A stretch of DNA of 64,000 nucleotides from a bacterium (GTDB lineage Bacteria; Bacillota; Clostridia; Lachnospirales; Lachnospiraceae). Positions within the stretch are counted from its first letter, which is position 1; the number at the start of each line of letters is the position of its first letter. The translations under genes and the position numbers were made by a program. Below are positions 53,864 to 63,587 of the stretch, piece by piece. Below the pieces are notes generated by a model. The model made no database searches. It was not told the origin of the DNA and saw only the letters and a program-made list of their open reading frames with translations. The stretch spans positions 1-64,000 of the forward strand of contig SFQZ01000003.1 of the NCBI GenBank assembly GCA_004562915.1, given 5' to 3'.

Positions 53864-54553
53864 TCAATGTGATCCAGTAATCTTTTTTTCCAGATTCAGA
53901 CTTTCCTGAACCTTCTCATCACGTTCGAAAAGTTTTACCGCATACCAACGTTCCATACTTGGATCTACATAACCGGAGATCGCCTCTTCTATGTGCGCAA
54001 TAGCATGTTCCACACAACCTTCAAATCTATGTGCCGGCTGGCTGGATTTTCCGCTCTTTGCAATGACTACCGCACGCTGTGCAAGCTGATCAATCCCCTC
54101 TCCTTTTAAAGCGGAAATCTCAACAACTTTACATCCGGTACCTTTTCCCAGACGTTCCACATTCAGTTCTTCTCCGTTCTTTCTTACCAGATCCATCATA
54201 TTTACTGCAATAATGACCGGAATACCAAGTTCGGTAAGCTGTGTAGTCAGATACAGGTTTCTCTCCAGATTGGTACCGTCAATAATGTTGATGATTGCAT
54301 CCGGCTTTTCTCCAATCAGAAAATTTCTGGACACCACTTCTTCCAGCGTATAAGGTGACAATGAGTATATACCCGGCAGGTCTACCAGGATTGCCTCATC
54401 TCCTTTGGTTGTGTATCCCTTGATTTTTCCTTCTTTCTTCTCTACGGTAACGCCAGGCCAGTTTCCCACAAATTGATTAGATCCGGTCAGGGCATTGAAC
54501 AGAGTTGTTTTTCCACTGTTCGGGTTTCCCGCAAGCGCAATTTTGACTTTCAT
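53864..54553 (-). CDS. feoB: FeoB, GTP-binding N-terminal part (ends at frameshift)
   Basis: The G domain has GNPNSGKTTLFNALTG (G1), GVTVEKKEG (G2), DLPGIYSL (G3), NMMDL (G4) and SALKGEG (G5), followed by the helical GDI-like region. It stops early (NLEKKITGSH) after an A7 run; removing one A restores fusion to the membrane part. ATG 54553 has AGAGAGG at good spacing. FeoB imports Fe2+ using GTP; here it is split by a likely insertion of one A or is subject to slippage. Confidence 0.88.
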   Translation of the reverse strand: MKVKIALAGNPNSGKTTLFNALTGSNQFVGNWPGVTVEKKEGKIKGYTTKGDEAILVDLPGIYSLSPYTLEEVVSRNFLIGEKPDAIINIIDGTNLERNLYLTTQLTELGIPVIIAVNMMDLVRKNGEELNVERLGKGTGCKVVEISALKGEGIDQLAQRAVVIAKSGKSSQPAHRFEGCVEHAIAHIEEAISGYVDPSMERWYAVKLFERDEKVQESLNLEKKITGSH

Positions 54554-54593
54554 ATGCATCCTCTCTTTCCGATTATATATATCAAACCTTTTT

Positions 54594-54611
54594 TTAGTTA
54601 TTACTAACTCG
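54594..54611. promoter_or_regulatory. Iron-box-like palindrome between feoA and feoB
   Basis: TTAGTTA-TTAC-TAACTCG matches the DUF2325-operon palindromes at 13 of 18 positions, keeping the left arm intact and TAACT of the right arm. It lies 41 bp before the feoB start. Confidence 0.5.
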
Positions 54612-54629
54612 AAATTAGAAAAATAAGTA

Positions 54630-54851
54630 CTACTGTATTTCTACCATTTCCGCATCCGCTTTTCTTAAAGACAATTCATATCCTCTGACGGTCACTTCGA
54701 TCGGATCCCCCAGCGGAGCAACTTTCCGGATGTATATCTCTGTATTTTTGGTAATCCCCATATCCATGATCCTGCGCTTAACTGCACCTTCGCCATGAAT
54801 TTTTACAACTTTGACTGTCTGCCCGCATTTTGCATCTCTTAATGTAGCCAT
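54630..54851 (-). CDS. feoA: FeoA-domain protein (first of two, FeoB-proximal)
   Basis: This 73-residue SH3-like FeoA has VKVVKIHGEGAVKRRIMDMG, then PLGDPIEVTVRGYELSLRK. FeoA binds FeoB and tunes its activity. It lies 13 bp after the second FeoA gene and 76 bp before feoB in the same operon. Confidence 0.93.
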   Translation of the reverse strand: MATLRDAKCGQTVKVVKIHGEGAVKRRIMDMGITKNTEIYIRKVAPLGDPIEVTVRGYELSLRKADAEMVEIQ

Positions 54852-54864
54852 CCTTTTCCTCTCC

Positions 54865-55077
54865 TCATATCATGATTTTATTTGCCATTTCCTTACTGAT
54901 CGCCACTCGGGAATCTTTTACCTTCACGATCAGATTTCCGTTAATCTCTGATACAACCGTAACAAATCCACCCATGACAAATCCCAGGCTCTCTAAATGG
55001 CGTCTGGTCTCATCCTTTCCACCGATTTTTCTGATTCGGATTTCCCGGCCTTCTTCAGCCATCGTTAAAGGCATCAT
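54865..55077 (-). CDS. feoA: FeoA-domain protein (second paralog, operon-leading)
   Basis: This 70-residue FeoA paralog has EIRIRKIGGKDETRRHLESLG, then VVSEINGNLIVKVKDSRVAI. Two FeoA genes before FeoB is a common clostridial arrangement. It is the first gene behind the consensus promoter at 55130-55158. Confidence 0.92.
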   Translation of the reverse strand: MMPLTMAEEGREIRIRKIGGKDETRRHLESLGFVMGGFVTVVSEINGNLIVKVKDSRVAISKEMANKIMI

Positions 55078-55129
55078 AACCCACCTGCTTTCACTCTATT
55101 TAGATATATCAAGTATCTCTTACAGAGTT

Positions 55130-55158
55130 AGTATATGCTTACTTTTATTACCTGTCAA
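55130..55158 (-). promoter_or_regulatory. Promoter of the feo operon
   Basis: On the minus strand TTGACA (55153-55158), 17 bp and TATACT (55130-55135) form a strong promoter. The sequence just past -10 (TAACTCTGTAAGAG) contains an iron-box-like half-site. Confidence 0.75.
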
Positions 55159-55356
55159 TAACTTTAACTGAGAATATTTTTCATCAAAAGATTCAAACAA
55201 GAAAATTTCCTGAATTTACAAAGGAACATTTTTATTTTTCAATAATGTTAAAAAGAGGATCTGCAAGGTTTATATCCTTCCAGGTCCTCTTCTGTATCGT
55301 GGTCAGGGCAGGTGCATTGTTATAATTGCATTTTGACTAACGAGAATAATTCTTTC

Positions 55357-57468
55357 TTATTCATCTTTCGAATATAATACCAGTGCTTCCAGCGGAGAAA
55401 GTTCTATCGGCAAAAATCCTCCCAAAACCCCATATTCCTTTTCTTCTGTTGTATATCCGATGGCATTGCTGGACAGGACGCGTTTCATCGTGCATTCCCG
55501 TGTTCTGCTGATACCTGTCTCCCATACTGGTATCTCTGTAGTAATATTACCATTGTTATTATTCACAATAACAACAAGTCTTTCCTCATCCGTAAACCTG
55601 CCATAGGAAATCAGGTTATATTCACCTTTCAGGAATTTAACAGAACCTGTTTTAATCACCTGATATTCCTTATGCATCTTAATGGCCGCCGTATAAAATC
55701 TGATCAAATCCTGATCTTCTTTTCCCCACGGATAGGTTCGTCTGTTGTCCGGATCTGTAAAACCGAACACTCCTGCCTCGTCGCCGTAGTAAAGGGTCGG
55801 TGCTCCCGGCCAGGTCATCTGCATCACAACCGCTTCACGTAATACTGCCTTATTCACATTTTCTTCCGCTGCCTTATGACCTACAGAATTGATTCTTCCG
55901 ACTCTTCCATTCGTACGGCTCAGAAAACGGGAATGATCATGGTTATCCAACTCATTCATGGCAATCTGCAGTGAAGGTGCATAAAATCGAGAACTGTTGT
56001 ATCTCATAGCATCCATAAAGCTGTTGGCATTTCCTCGCAGATCTTCCCGATACTGATCGCTGTGCTTTTCCATACCGGTCAGGAACCAGGAAATCGGCTC
56101 CATAAATGCATCATAATTCATTACCGTATCCCACTCGTCTCCCTGAAGCCAGGGACTTGCGTCACCATAATGCTCCGCAATAATTACCGCCTGAGGATTT
56201 GCCTCTTTTACCACTCTGTGGAATTCCTTCCAGAACAGGTGATTATATCCTGAACTGTGTCCCAGATCAGCAGCTACATCCAGGCGCCATCCATCCACAT
56301 TATACGGAGGAGAAACCCATTTTCTCGCCACATGCATAATATATTCCTGTAATTTGGGGGAATCCTCATAATTCAGCTTCGGAAGGGTATCATGTCCCCA
56401 CCAGCCATCATAAAACTCATTATATGGCCAGTTATGTTCGTTATGGAATTTAAAAAAAGTATGATACGGACTGTCTGCCGACACAAAAGCTCCATTTTCA
56501 TAGCCTTCCTGATTTTCATAGATACGTTCCCGATCCAACCACTTATTGAAAGAACCGCAATGATTGAAAACGCCGTCAAGAATTATTTTCATTCCGCGGT
56601 TATGAATCTCCTCCACAAGCTGAATAAAAAACTGATTACTTGCTTCCAGATTCTTTTTGTTGGCAACTCTGTTAATATACCGGCTTGCATGACTGTTTTC
56701 TTTATCCCCCGGTGCAAGCAGTTCTCCCTCATCCTCAACGATTTTTCCAAAATGTGGATCAATGTAATCATAATCCTGAATATCATACTTATGATTGGAA
56801 GGAGATACAAATACCGGATTCAAATAAATCACTTCTACTCCCAGTTCCTGGAGATAATCCAGCTTATCCATAACTCCCTGCAGATCGCCGCCATAAAAAT
56901 TATTCACATCCATCTGATCTGGCAGCTTATCCCAGTCCTCAATTCTCTTACTCTGCGCATTAATGTAATAATATTCTCCTGTCAGAACATCATTAGATGT
57001 ATCGCCATTGCAGAAACGGTCTACAAAAATCTGGTACATGACCGCACCCTTCGCCCAGTCCGGCGTCTTAAATCCAGGGATAATCCCGAAAGAATACTGC
57101 TCCTGAAGCTGTCTGGTAACTCCCAGCTCATTATAATAGCAAGTAATCTTACCTGACTGAATCTCAAAATAATAATGGATAGGATCCTGTCCAAGTTCTA
57201 TGTCAATACTATAGTAGTCAAAACCTTTCTTACTTTCTGTCAGCTGCATTTTCGAACGCATGGCACCACTGATAAAGTATACCGCATCCACATTATATTT
57301 CAGTGTTCTGAATCGAATGGTGACAACATCGCCTGCTTCCGGCTCAAAGGGGGTTCTGTACTGTTTTGTCTCATCACTGAACAGCGCACGTTTGTTAAAA
57401 ACCGGCCGCATCCTTGTAATATATTCCTGTGCTCTCTGTACTTCGTCAATCTGTTCCATTTTTCTCAT
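55357..57468 (-). CDS. Glycoside hydrolase family 13 (neopullulanase/cyclomaltodextrinase-like)
   Basis: This 703-residue cytoplasmic enzyme has an N-terminal CBM34-like domain (~30-130) and a GH13 barrel. The nucleophile Asp is in VDGWRLDVAADLG, the acid/base Glu in VIIAEHYGDASPW, and the transition-state Asp in NELDNHDHSRFL. There is no signal peptide, so it degrades imported maltodextrins or cyclodextrins, as in the neopullulanase subfamily. No transporter is adjacent. A second start, three codons in, is possible. Confidence 0.92.
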   Translation of the reverse strand: MRKMEQIDEVQRAQEYITRMRPVFNKRALFSDETKQYRTPFEPEAGDVVTIRFRTLKYNVDAVYFISGAMRSKMQLTESKKGFDYYSIDIELGQDPIHYYFEIQSGKITCYYNELGVTRQLQEQYSFGIIPGFKTPDWAKGAVMYQIFVDRFCNGDTSNDVLTGEYYYINAQSKRIEDWDKLPDQMDVNNFYGGDLQGVMDKLDYLQELGVEVIYLNPVFVSPSNHKYDIQDYDYIDPHFGKIVEDEGELLAPGDKENSHASRYINRVANKKNLEASNQFFIQLVEEIHNRGMKIILDGVFNHCGSFNKWLDRERIYENQEGYENGAFVSADSPYHTFFKFHNEHNWPYNEFYDGWWGHDTLPKLNYEDSPKLQEYIMHVARKWVSPPYNVDGWRLDVAADLGHSSGYNHLFWKEFHRVVKEANPQAVIIAEHYGDASPWLQGDEWDTVMNYDAFMEPISWFLTGMEKHSDQYREDLRGNANSFMDAMRYNSSRFYAPSLQIAMNELDNHDHSRFLSRTNGRVGRINSVGHKAAEENVNKAVLREAVVMQMTWPGAPTLYYGDEAGVFGFTDPDNRRTYPWGKEDQDLIRFYTAAIKMHKEYQVIKTGSVKFLKGEYNLISYGRFTDEERLVVIVNNNNGNITTEIPVWETGISRTRECTMKRVLSSNAIGYTTEEKEYGVLGGFLPIELSPLEALVLYSKDE

Positions 57469-57536
57469 TTCCCTCTTCTTCTCCCCTCTTTCTACATCTC
57501 ATTTTATACGATGAATTTCCAAATTACAACCGTAAA

Positions 57537-57567
57537 GTAAAAAAGACAGCCAAAGCTGTCTTTTTTG
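57537..57567 (-). terminator. Rho-independent terminator of the spoIIE-ftsH cluster
   Basis: AAAAAAGACAGC and GCTGTCTTTTTT pair perfectly around CAAA. It lies downstream of ftsH and upstream of the GH13 gene. Confidence 0.85.
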
Positions 57568-57732
57568 GAGAAGGTATTTCTTCTTATGGGGTGTAGCAAA
57601 AACTATATAATGTATTGGGGGGTTTTTACGGTTATTATAATACCATGGTACTATGAAAAAGTGTGCACAAACCTCATTTTTTTTCAAGGTTTTTTTTATT
57701 CACTTTTCCATCGTTATTCTCCACACGTTTCT

Positions 57733-59589
57733 TTACACTTCGGAATTTTGTACAATTTCCCTGTCGGATCCCTCATTATTTTCCGTATGGAACAATGCCG
57801 TAAACTCTTCGTTGCCGATTTTTTCTTTTTCCATCAGCAATTGGGCACAGCTGTAAAGTACATACTCGTACTTTTTAATAATTGCTTTCGCTTTTTCGTA
57901 ACACTCATCTATAATAGCTTTTACTTCCCGGTCAATTCCGGCTGCGGTAACCTCGCTGATTCCCCGTGCATGCGCAAGATCTCTTCCGATAAATACTTCA
58001 CTCTCATCATCACTGTAGGCTACCATTCCCATAGTGGATGACATTCCATATTTTGTCACCATTGCCTTGGCAATCTGAGTTGCCTGTTTAATATCCTGGG
58101 AAGCACCCGTTGTAATATCGTCAAATACAAGTTCTTCTGCAATCCGACCGCCGAGACACACCTGAATATGTTCCAGCATCTTTCCTCTTGTATTAAACAT
58201 CTCATCTTTATTCGGCAGCGGCATAGTATATCCCGCCGCTCCAAGACCCGTCGGAATAATTGAAATCGTATAAACCGGTTCCATCTGATCCAGCACATGG
58301 AACAGTATTGCATGACCTGCTTCATGGAAAGCTGTAATTCTTTTTTCTTTTCCAGAAATCACACGACTGTGTTTTTCTGTTCCGATTCCTACTTTAATGA
58401 ATGCTTTCTGAATATCCTGTTGTTTCAGGAAGACCCGATCTTCTTTTGCCGCCAGAATTGCCGCCTCATTCAGCAGATTTTCCAGTTCAGCTCCTGTAAA
58501 TCCGGCAGTTGTCTGGGCAATCTGAGTCAAATCTACATCGTCTCCCAGCGGTTTTCCTTTGGAATGTACTTTCAGGATCTCTTCTCTTCCTTTCACATCC
58601 GGTGCTCCCACCATGACTCTTCGATCAAAACGTCCCGGACGAAGGATTGCAGGATCCAGGATGTCCACACGGTTTGTGGCCGCCATCACAATGATTCCTT
58701 CATTGACTCCAAAACCATCCATTTCCACCAGAAGCTGATTCAGGGTCTGTTCTCTTTCGTCATGTCCGCCGCCCATTCCGGTACCACGCCGTCTGGCCAC
58801 AGCATCAATCTCATCAATAAAAATAATACAAGGGCGATGTTTCTTTCCTTCTTCAAACAAATCTCTCACACGGGAAGCACCCACACCTACAAACATTTCC
58901 ACAAAATCAGAACCGGATATAGAGAAAAACGGAACTCCGGCTTCTCCCGCTACTGCTTTAGCCAGCAGGGTTTTACCTGTTCCGGGAGGTCCCACAAGCA
59001 GTACACCTTTGGGAATTCTGGCTCCCACTTTGTTATATTTGGCAGGGCTCTTCAGAAAATCCACAATTTCCCGCAGATCTTCTTTTTCTTCCTGCAGTCC
59101 TGCCACATTGTTAAATGTAATCTTCTTATCCGCATCCGTAGACATATGCGCACGGCTTTTACCAAAATTCATCATTTTGTTGCCGCCGCCTCCGCCTGAA
59201 CCACGGAACATCATAACTACCATAAAGATTAACACGCCCAGAGTCGCAACGGAAAGTACCGTAGAAAACACTTTATTTTCCTGCGGAACGTTGGTAATCT
59301 GGAAATTCACGTCACATTCATCCAACATGCTGCGGATGTCATTCACATCATCCACATACATATCGAGTTGTCTTCCATCTTTCAGGAGTACTACAAGCTG
59401 TCCGGTAGGCACCTGTGTATTCTGATGAATTACTGCCTGCTCAATCCTGTCATTCTTCAAATCATCTTTCAATGCCTGATACGAATAGTTATTGCCGCTT
59501 TGCATCTGCCGCGCCATATAGCTGAAACCCATCACCATAAGCAGAACCAATGCCAGCCAAATGACTATTCCTCTTGTCTGTCTCTTCAA
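57733..59589 (-). CDS. ftsH: ATP-dependent zinc metalloprotease FtsH
   Basis: This 618-residue protein has two N-terminal membrane helices around an extracytoplasmic domain. Its AAA domain has [19 protein letters not shown] and [14 protein letters not shown], the second region of homology has ILRPGRFDR, and the peptidase has the zinc motif HEAGHAIL. It degrades membrane and regulatory proteins. The start is TTG 59589 with AAAGGAG nearby. It follows hpt, as in Bacillus. Confidence 0.95.
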   Translation of the reverse strand: MKRQTRGIVIWLALVLLMVMGFSYMARQMQSGNNYSYQALKDDLKNDRIEQAVIHQNTQVPTGQLVVLLKDGRQLDMYVDDVNDIRSMLDECDVNFQITNVPQENKVFSTVLSVATLGVLIFMVVMMFRGSGGGGGNKMMNFGKSRAHMSTDADKKITFNNVAGLQEEKEDLREIVDFLKSPAKYNKVGARIPKGVLLVGPPGTGKTLLAKAVAGEAGVPFFSISGSDFVEMFVGVGASRVRDLFEEGKKHRPCIIFIDEIDAVARRRGTGMGGGHDEREQTLNQLLVEMDGFGVNEGIIVMAATNRVDILDPAILRPGRFDRRVMVGAPDVKGREEILKVHSKGKPLGDDVDLTQIAQTTAGFTGAELENLLNEAAILAAKEDRVFLKQQDIQKAFIKVGIGTEKHSRVISGKEKRITAFHEAGHAILFHVLDQMEPVYTISIIPTGLGAAGYTMPLPNKDEMFNTRGKMLEHIQVCLGGRIAEELVFDDITTGASQDIKQATQIAKAMVTKYGMSSTMGMVAYSDDESEVFIGRDLAHARGISEVTAAGIDREVKAIIDECYEKAKAIIKKYEYVLYSCAQLLMEKEKIGNEEFTALFHTENNEGSDREIVQNSEV

Positions 59590-59609
59590 TTTGTTTCTCC
59601 TTTCGGTCC

Positions 59610-60137
59610 TTAAGCTTCCGGTTCAACCACTCCGATAAACGGAAGGTTCCGGTATTTCTGTGCATAGTCCAGACCATATCCTACTACAAATTCGTCCGGT
59701 ATTTCAAAGCAGGTGTAATCCACCTTTACATCCCTTACTCTGCGTTCCGGTTTGTCCAGCAATGTACACAACTGCATGCTCGCCGGTTTTCTCTGTTTTA
59801 AAATTTCTATCAAATAGCTGAGTGTACGTCCGGAATCAATAATGTCTTCCACGATCAGAACATCTTTTCCTTCCAGAGGCTCATCCAGGTCTTTGACAAT
59901 TTTTACAACTCCGCTGGATTTTGTATCATTCCCATAACTGGAAACCGACATAAAGTCCAAAGTTACAGGAACCGTAATTCTTTTTGCCAGTTCACAGGCA
60001 AAAAATACGCTTCCCTTTAAAATACAAATCATATGGACACATTTTCCCTCATACGCCTTACTGATTTCTTTTCCAATTTCTTCGATTCTCTGATCAACTT
60101 TTTTTTCGTCAATCAATACGCTGATTTTATCACTCAT
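59610..60137 (-). CDS. hpt: Hypoxanthine phosphoribosyltransferase
   Basis: This 175-residue enzyme salvages hypoxanthine and guanine with PRPP. The PRPP-binding motif VLIVEDIIDSGRTLSYL and the base-specificity end DEFVVGYGLDYAQKYRNLP are present. Its start overlaps the tilS stop by eight bases, the standard tilS-hpt-ftsH arrangement. Confidence 0.95.
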   Translation of the reverse strand: MSDKISVLIDEKKVDQRIEEIGKEISKAYEGKCVHMICILKGSVFFACELAKRITVPVTLDFMSVSSYGNDTKSSGVVKIVKDLDEPLEGKDVLIVEDIIDSGRTLSYLIEILKQRKPASMQLCTLLDKPERRVRDVKVDYTCFEIPDEFVVGYGLDYAQKYRNLPFIGVVEPEA

Positions 60138-61548
60138 GGATCGTTCCTCCTTTTATCTGAATGTGCAGTATCTGCCGGGTGTTATTCGTTACCTTATATT
60201 TTTCACTGATTCGATCCCCTATAATCCAAAGGATTTCCTGTCCGGCTGCCAAAAGCCACAGAGCATCCCTCTCTTTTTGGGGAATTTTCCGGTCAATCAA
60301 ATAATCTTTCAGCTTCTTGCTTCCTCCGGAATGCAGAATCCCGATGCGATCTCCCGGTTTACGGTGACGAATCACCACATTATCTTTTATAATATCATAA
60401 TCAAGCCATTTCGTATACTTTTTTTCAGGGATTTGAGCAAAATCATTGGGAAGAATCTGATACCTGACTGTCAATCCGTCAAATGAAATCTCCTGCGCAC
60501 CTTCCTGCGGTTTCAAATAAATACAAGGTTTTGCTTCTTCTTTTTTTGACTGTTTTTCTTTTTTTTCGATTCGAATTCCGTGATATTCCCGACATGCAGT
60601 CACACCACAGGGAAGCATAATTTTCTTTCCTACCTGCTTTGTCCACAGTTTCTCTACATCCTCCGCATGAGTACGGGTAAAATCTTTGGAAGAACCGGCT
60701 ACTCTTTTTATCTCCTCAAGAAATACCCTTCTTTGTAAAACACCCGGTTCCTCCCTGAGCTGCTCCGACACAATCCCATATTCCGGATGGCGCTCAACCA
60801 TCCGATCGACTCTTTCTTTTGTCAGTACCTGAAGCAGTTCTTCTGTCTCTCTCAGTTCCTCTGCTGTCTGCGCCATATGGGATACTGTTTCCGGGTTGAT
60901 TTCCCTACATAGATAGCTTACGACATGATGACGGATTTTATTCCTGGTATACGTATCATCCAGATTGCTACTATCTGTCTGCCATTCTATACCCTTCTCT
61001 TTCAAATACTCCTCTATCTCATTTCTTTTCAGACACAAAAGCGGTCGGATCCGATTCCCCGATGCCGGTTTCAGCCCGCACAGTCCTGTGATTCCGGTAC
61101 CTCTGGCAAGATGGTGAATCATGGTTTCTGCCTGATCATCCTGGTGATGCGCAAGAACGATCTTCGTTCCTTTCACCTCTCTGAGAACATCCTCGAACAC
61201 CTCATACCTGGCTTTTCTTCCTGCCTCTTCTGTGCTGAGTCCCATTCGACTTGCCATCGCACCCACATTTCGATGAACACTTCGAAAGAGAATCCTGTTC
61301 TCCATACAGATTTTTTCTACAAATTTTTCATCTTCTTCAGCTTCCTTTCCCCGCAGCTCATGATTCACATGTACTGCCACAAACCGGAACTTCCTCCATT
61401 TCTGCAGTTCTTTCAGTAAATAAAACAGGCAAACCGAATCTGCCCCACCTGAGATTCCTGCTACCAGAACATCCCCCTCCTTAATCAATCCAAATTTATC
61501 CACAAATTCCCGAACTTTTTCTTCCGCTGTCCACATTATTTCTTCCAC
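60130..61548 (-). CDS. tilS: tRNA(Ile)-lysidine synthetase
   Basis: This 472-residue enzyme has the PP-loop SGGADSVCLFYLL, followed by LAHHQDDQAET and RPLLCLKRNEIEEYL. The C-terminal domain has HRKPGDRIGI and a KLKDYLIDRKIP segment. It makes lysidine at C34 so tRNA-Ile reads AUA. It overlaps the end of the SpoIIE gene. Its position within yabPQ-divIC-spoIIE-tilS-hpt-ftsH is conserved. Confidence 0.95.
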   Translation of the reverse strand: MEEIMWTAEEKVREFVDKFGLIKEGDVLVAGISGGADSVCLFYLLKELQKWRKFRFVAVHVNHELRGKEAEEDEKFVEKICMENRILFRSVHRNVGAMASRMGLSTEEAGRKARYEVFEDVLREVKGTKIVLAHHQDDQAETMIHHLARGTGITGLCGLKPASGNRIRPLLCLKRNEIEEYLKEKGIEWQTDSSNLDDTYTRNKIRHHVVSYLCREINPETVSHMAQTAEELRETEELLQVLTKERVDRMVERHPEYGIVSEQLREEPGVLQRRVFLEEIKRVAGSSKDFTRTHAEDVEKLWTKQVGKKIMLPCGVTACREYHGIRIEKKEKQSKKEEAKPCIYLKPQEGAQEISFDGLTVRYQILPNDFAQIPEKKYTKWLDYDIIKDNVVIRHRKPGDRIGILHSGGSKKLKDYLIDRKIPQKERDALWLLAAGQEILWIIGDRISEKYKVTNNTRQILHIQIKGGTIHE

Positions 61549-63014
61549 ATCCCCGCTACCAGTACTGTCATGTCATCATATGCTTTATAATTGCTGTAAC
61601 TTAATACTTTTTCCAATATATACCTTCCCAATTCTCTCGGCATCTCTTCCTGTGCCTGAAGAATAATTTCTTTCATAGTCTCTTCTTCCTGCTTATCCGG
61701 CAATGCATCAAGCACGCCATCGGTAACCATAATCAGATAATCTCCGTCATACAGTTTCTTAGAGGTCTTTTCAAAATCCAGCTGCTGAACCAGTCCCGCT
61801 GCCATACTGGTAGAAGTAATCGTTTCCACCCAGTTAGATCGACGGATAAAGGTGGTCGCAGCCCCGGCTTTTAAAAATTCACAAATACCTGTATACAGAT
61901 CCAATGAACATACATCCACACTGGAAAACATACCATTTTTTCTCTGAAGCACAAGGGCCGAATTCACCATGCGTGCAGCTGTCTCCCTGGAAAAACCGGA
62001 GGTTACAAACTGCTCCAGAAGTTCCACCACTGTCTCGCTTTCTTTACATGCCTCCACACCGGAACCCATCCCATCAGACAAACACATGATAAACTGGTCA
62101 TCTGTACATGCACAGGCATAATTATCCCCGGATACCGTTTCTTTTTCTCTGGTGATCCGGGCAACGCCATATAATACTTTATAATTTACATCCTCCGTAA
62201 AAAGGACTGTTTTCATTTCACTGTTTAGTATTGCACGGCTTTCTCTGGAAGGAACCATTCGACATCCACACACCTGAGATAATTGTCTCGCCACCTCTTT
62301 CATAGTGACACACTGACCACCTCTGGTGCGCATCGTCAGGAAAATTCTCCATTTTTCATCCGGTTTCGACAGCATCCATACCTGTTTTACAATAATATGC
62401 TGCTTCTGAAAATGTCTTCGGATTTTTTCTTCCATCAGCGTGGGCACTGTGCTGATATCACTCACATCCGCAGACAACTTCTGTATCAGTCTCGCCACTT
62501 CATTGAGCTGTTCTGCCACCGCCAGCCGGTTCTCAATCAGGCGATTACGGTACAGAAGTTCTTCTCTTGTCTCAAAAAAAATCCGCTGCAATGTCTCTGT
62601 AAAATGTGCCGCCTGTACGCATTCTCCTACCCAGTCCCCCTGTGCCCGCAAAAAACGGTCCGGATCTCCCTCCTCTATGATCTGAAGGAGTTCAAACACT
62701 CTCTGATTGGTCTGATTTTCCTTTTCGCTCCAGCACTTCTTCTTCTGGGGGCATTCCCGGCACACATCCTTTTTCACCTGGGCAAAGATATCCCACACCT
62801 CTGTCTGCGTGAGTTGTTCCTGATAATTGGGCATATCATAAAATGTATGGGCGAGCCGTTGAAAAGACCGGGCATAACGTTCCATTTTTTCTTTTTGCGG
62901 ATAGGCATCGTATATCGGTTTTCCTTTTTTCCTGTCTGTGAAAATAAGTTTTGCCATGTCCCGGACAATCAGTATAACACTGAAAGCGAGCATGGCAATC
63001 ATCCACATCTGCAT
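61536..63014 (-). CDS. spoIIE: Short SpoIIE-type serine phosphatase
   Basis: This 492-residue protein has one N-terminal membrane helix, a Cys-rich regulatory region (CRECPQKKKCW) and a C-terminal PP2C/SpoIIE phosphatase domain (CLSDGMGSGVEACKESETVVE, LKAGAATTF, MVTDGVLDALPD, DDMTVLVAG). Classical Bacillus SpoIIE has about ten membrane helices and over 800 residues, so this is the short form with most of the membrane region missing. It dephosphorylates SpoIIAA to activate sigma-F during sporulation. Confidence 0.9.
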   Translation of the reverse strand: MQMWMIAMLAFSVILIVRDMAKLIFTDRKKGKPIYDAYPQKEKMERYARSFQRLAHTFYDMPNYQEQLTQTEVWDIFAQVKKDVCRECPQKKKCWSEKENQTNQRVFELLQIIEEGDPDRFLRAQGDWVGECVQAAHFTETLQRIFFETREELLYRNRLIENRLAVAEQLNEVARLIQKLSADVSDISTVPTLMEEKIRRHFQKQHIIVKQVWMLSKPDEKWRIFLTMRTRGGQCVTMKEVARQLSQVCGCRMVPSRESRAILNSEMKTVLFTEDVNYKVLYGVARITREKETVSGDNYACACTDDQFIMCLSDGMGSGVEACKESETVVELLEQFVTSGFSRETAARMVNSALVLQRKNGMFSSVDVCSLDLYTGICEFLKAGAATTFIRRSNWVETITSTSMAAGLVQQLDFEKTSKKLYDGDYLIMVTDGVLDALPDKQEEETMKEIILQAQEEMPRELGRYILEKVLSYSNYKAYDDMTVLVAGMWKK

Positions 63015-63163
63015 GTATCCATGACCCCCTTATTTTCCACCGGGACTTCTCCCAGGTATCCTTAAAGGAGTATTATAGATACCTTTTCCTGAAAAACCTG
63101 TCAAATCCGCAATACTGTCCATAAAAATTTTTAGACAAAATCCGAAGTTCCAGATTCTAATTA

Positions 63164-63496
63164 TTACTTATTTTCTTTAAAAAGGATTTCATTATCCTTC
63201 ACAAGGCCGATTTTTTCTTTTGCAATTTTTTCTGTATACTCATCACTCTGCATATAATCCTGCATCTCTTCAATCTCTTCTGTACGTGCCTGTTCAGCTG
63301 TCAGCTCCTGTTTCAGCTGTGCCTTCTTTGCCTCATTTGAATCAATCCTTCTCTGCAGAGAAGATCCCTTAAAAAGCAATACCACCAGAAGCATACAGAC
63401 TACCGTACTGATTCCGATCATGGCAATTTTATTCTCCATGGCAGTGCGCCTTGCTTTTGTATTTTTCCGTTTTCCTGCGGTTTTCTTTTTTTTCAT
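63164..63496 (-). CDS. divIC: DivIC/FtsL-type septum formation initiator
   Basis: This 110-residue protein has a very basic N-terminus, one membrane helix (IAMIGISTVVCMLLVVLLFKG) and an external coiled coil (RIDSNEAKKAQLKQELTAEQ). It ends with KEKIGLVKDNEILFKE, the DivIC signature. It belongs to the divisome complex with FtsL and DivIB. AGGGGAG precedes the ATG. Confidence 0.88.
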   Translation of the reverse strand: MKKKKTAGKRKNTKARRTAMENKIAMIGISTVVCMLLVVLLFKGSSLQRRIDSNEAKKAQLKQELTAEQARTEEIEEMQDYMQSDEYTEKIAKEKIGLVKDNEILFKENK

Positions 63497-63587
63497 AATC
63501 CGCTCCCCTATTCCTCTCAGCTTTCTGCTTCCATTTTCGGCAGACAGCTTTTCTGCGTGTGTTTAATGAGAGTTTACAACGTACTTC

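Noticed and set aside
53878-53895. A AAA AAG heptamer in feoB as a programmed -1 frameshift site
   Set aside because: The heptamer is in the right phase, but a -1 shift leads to a frame that stops soon. The membrane domain is in the opposite (+1) frame, so a one-base insertion or slippage to A6 fits better.
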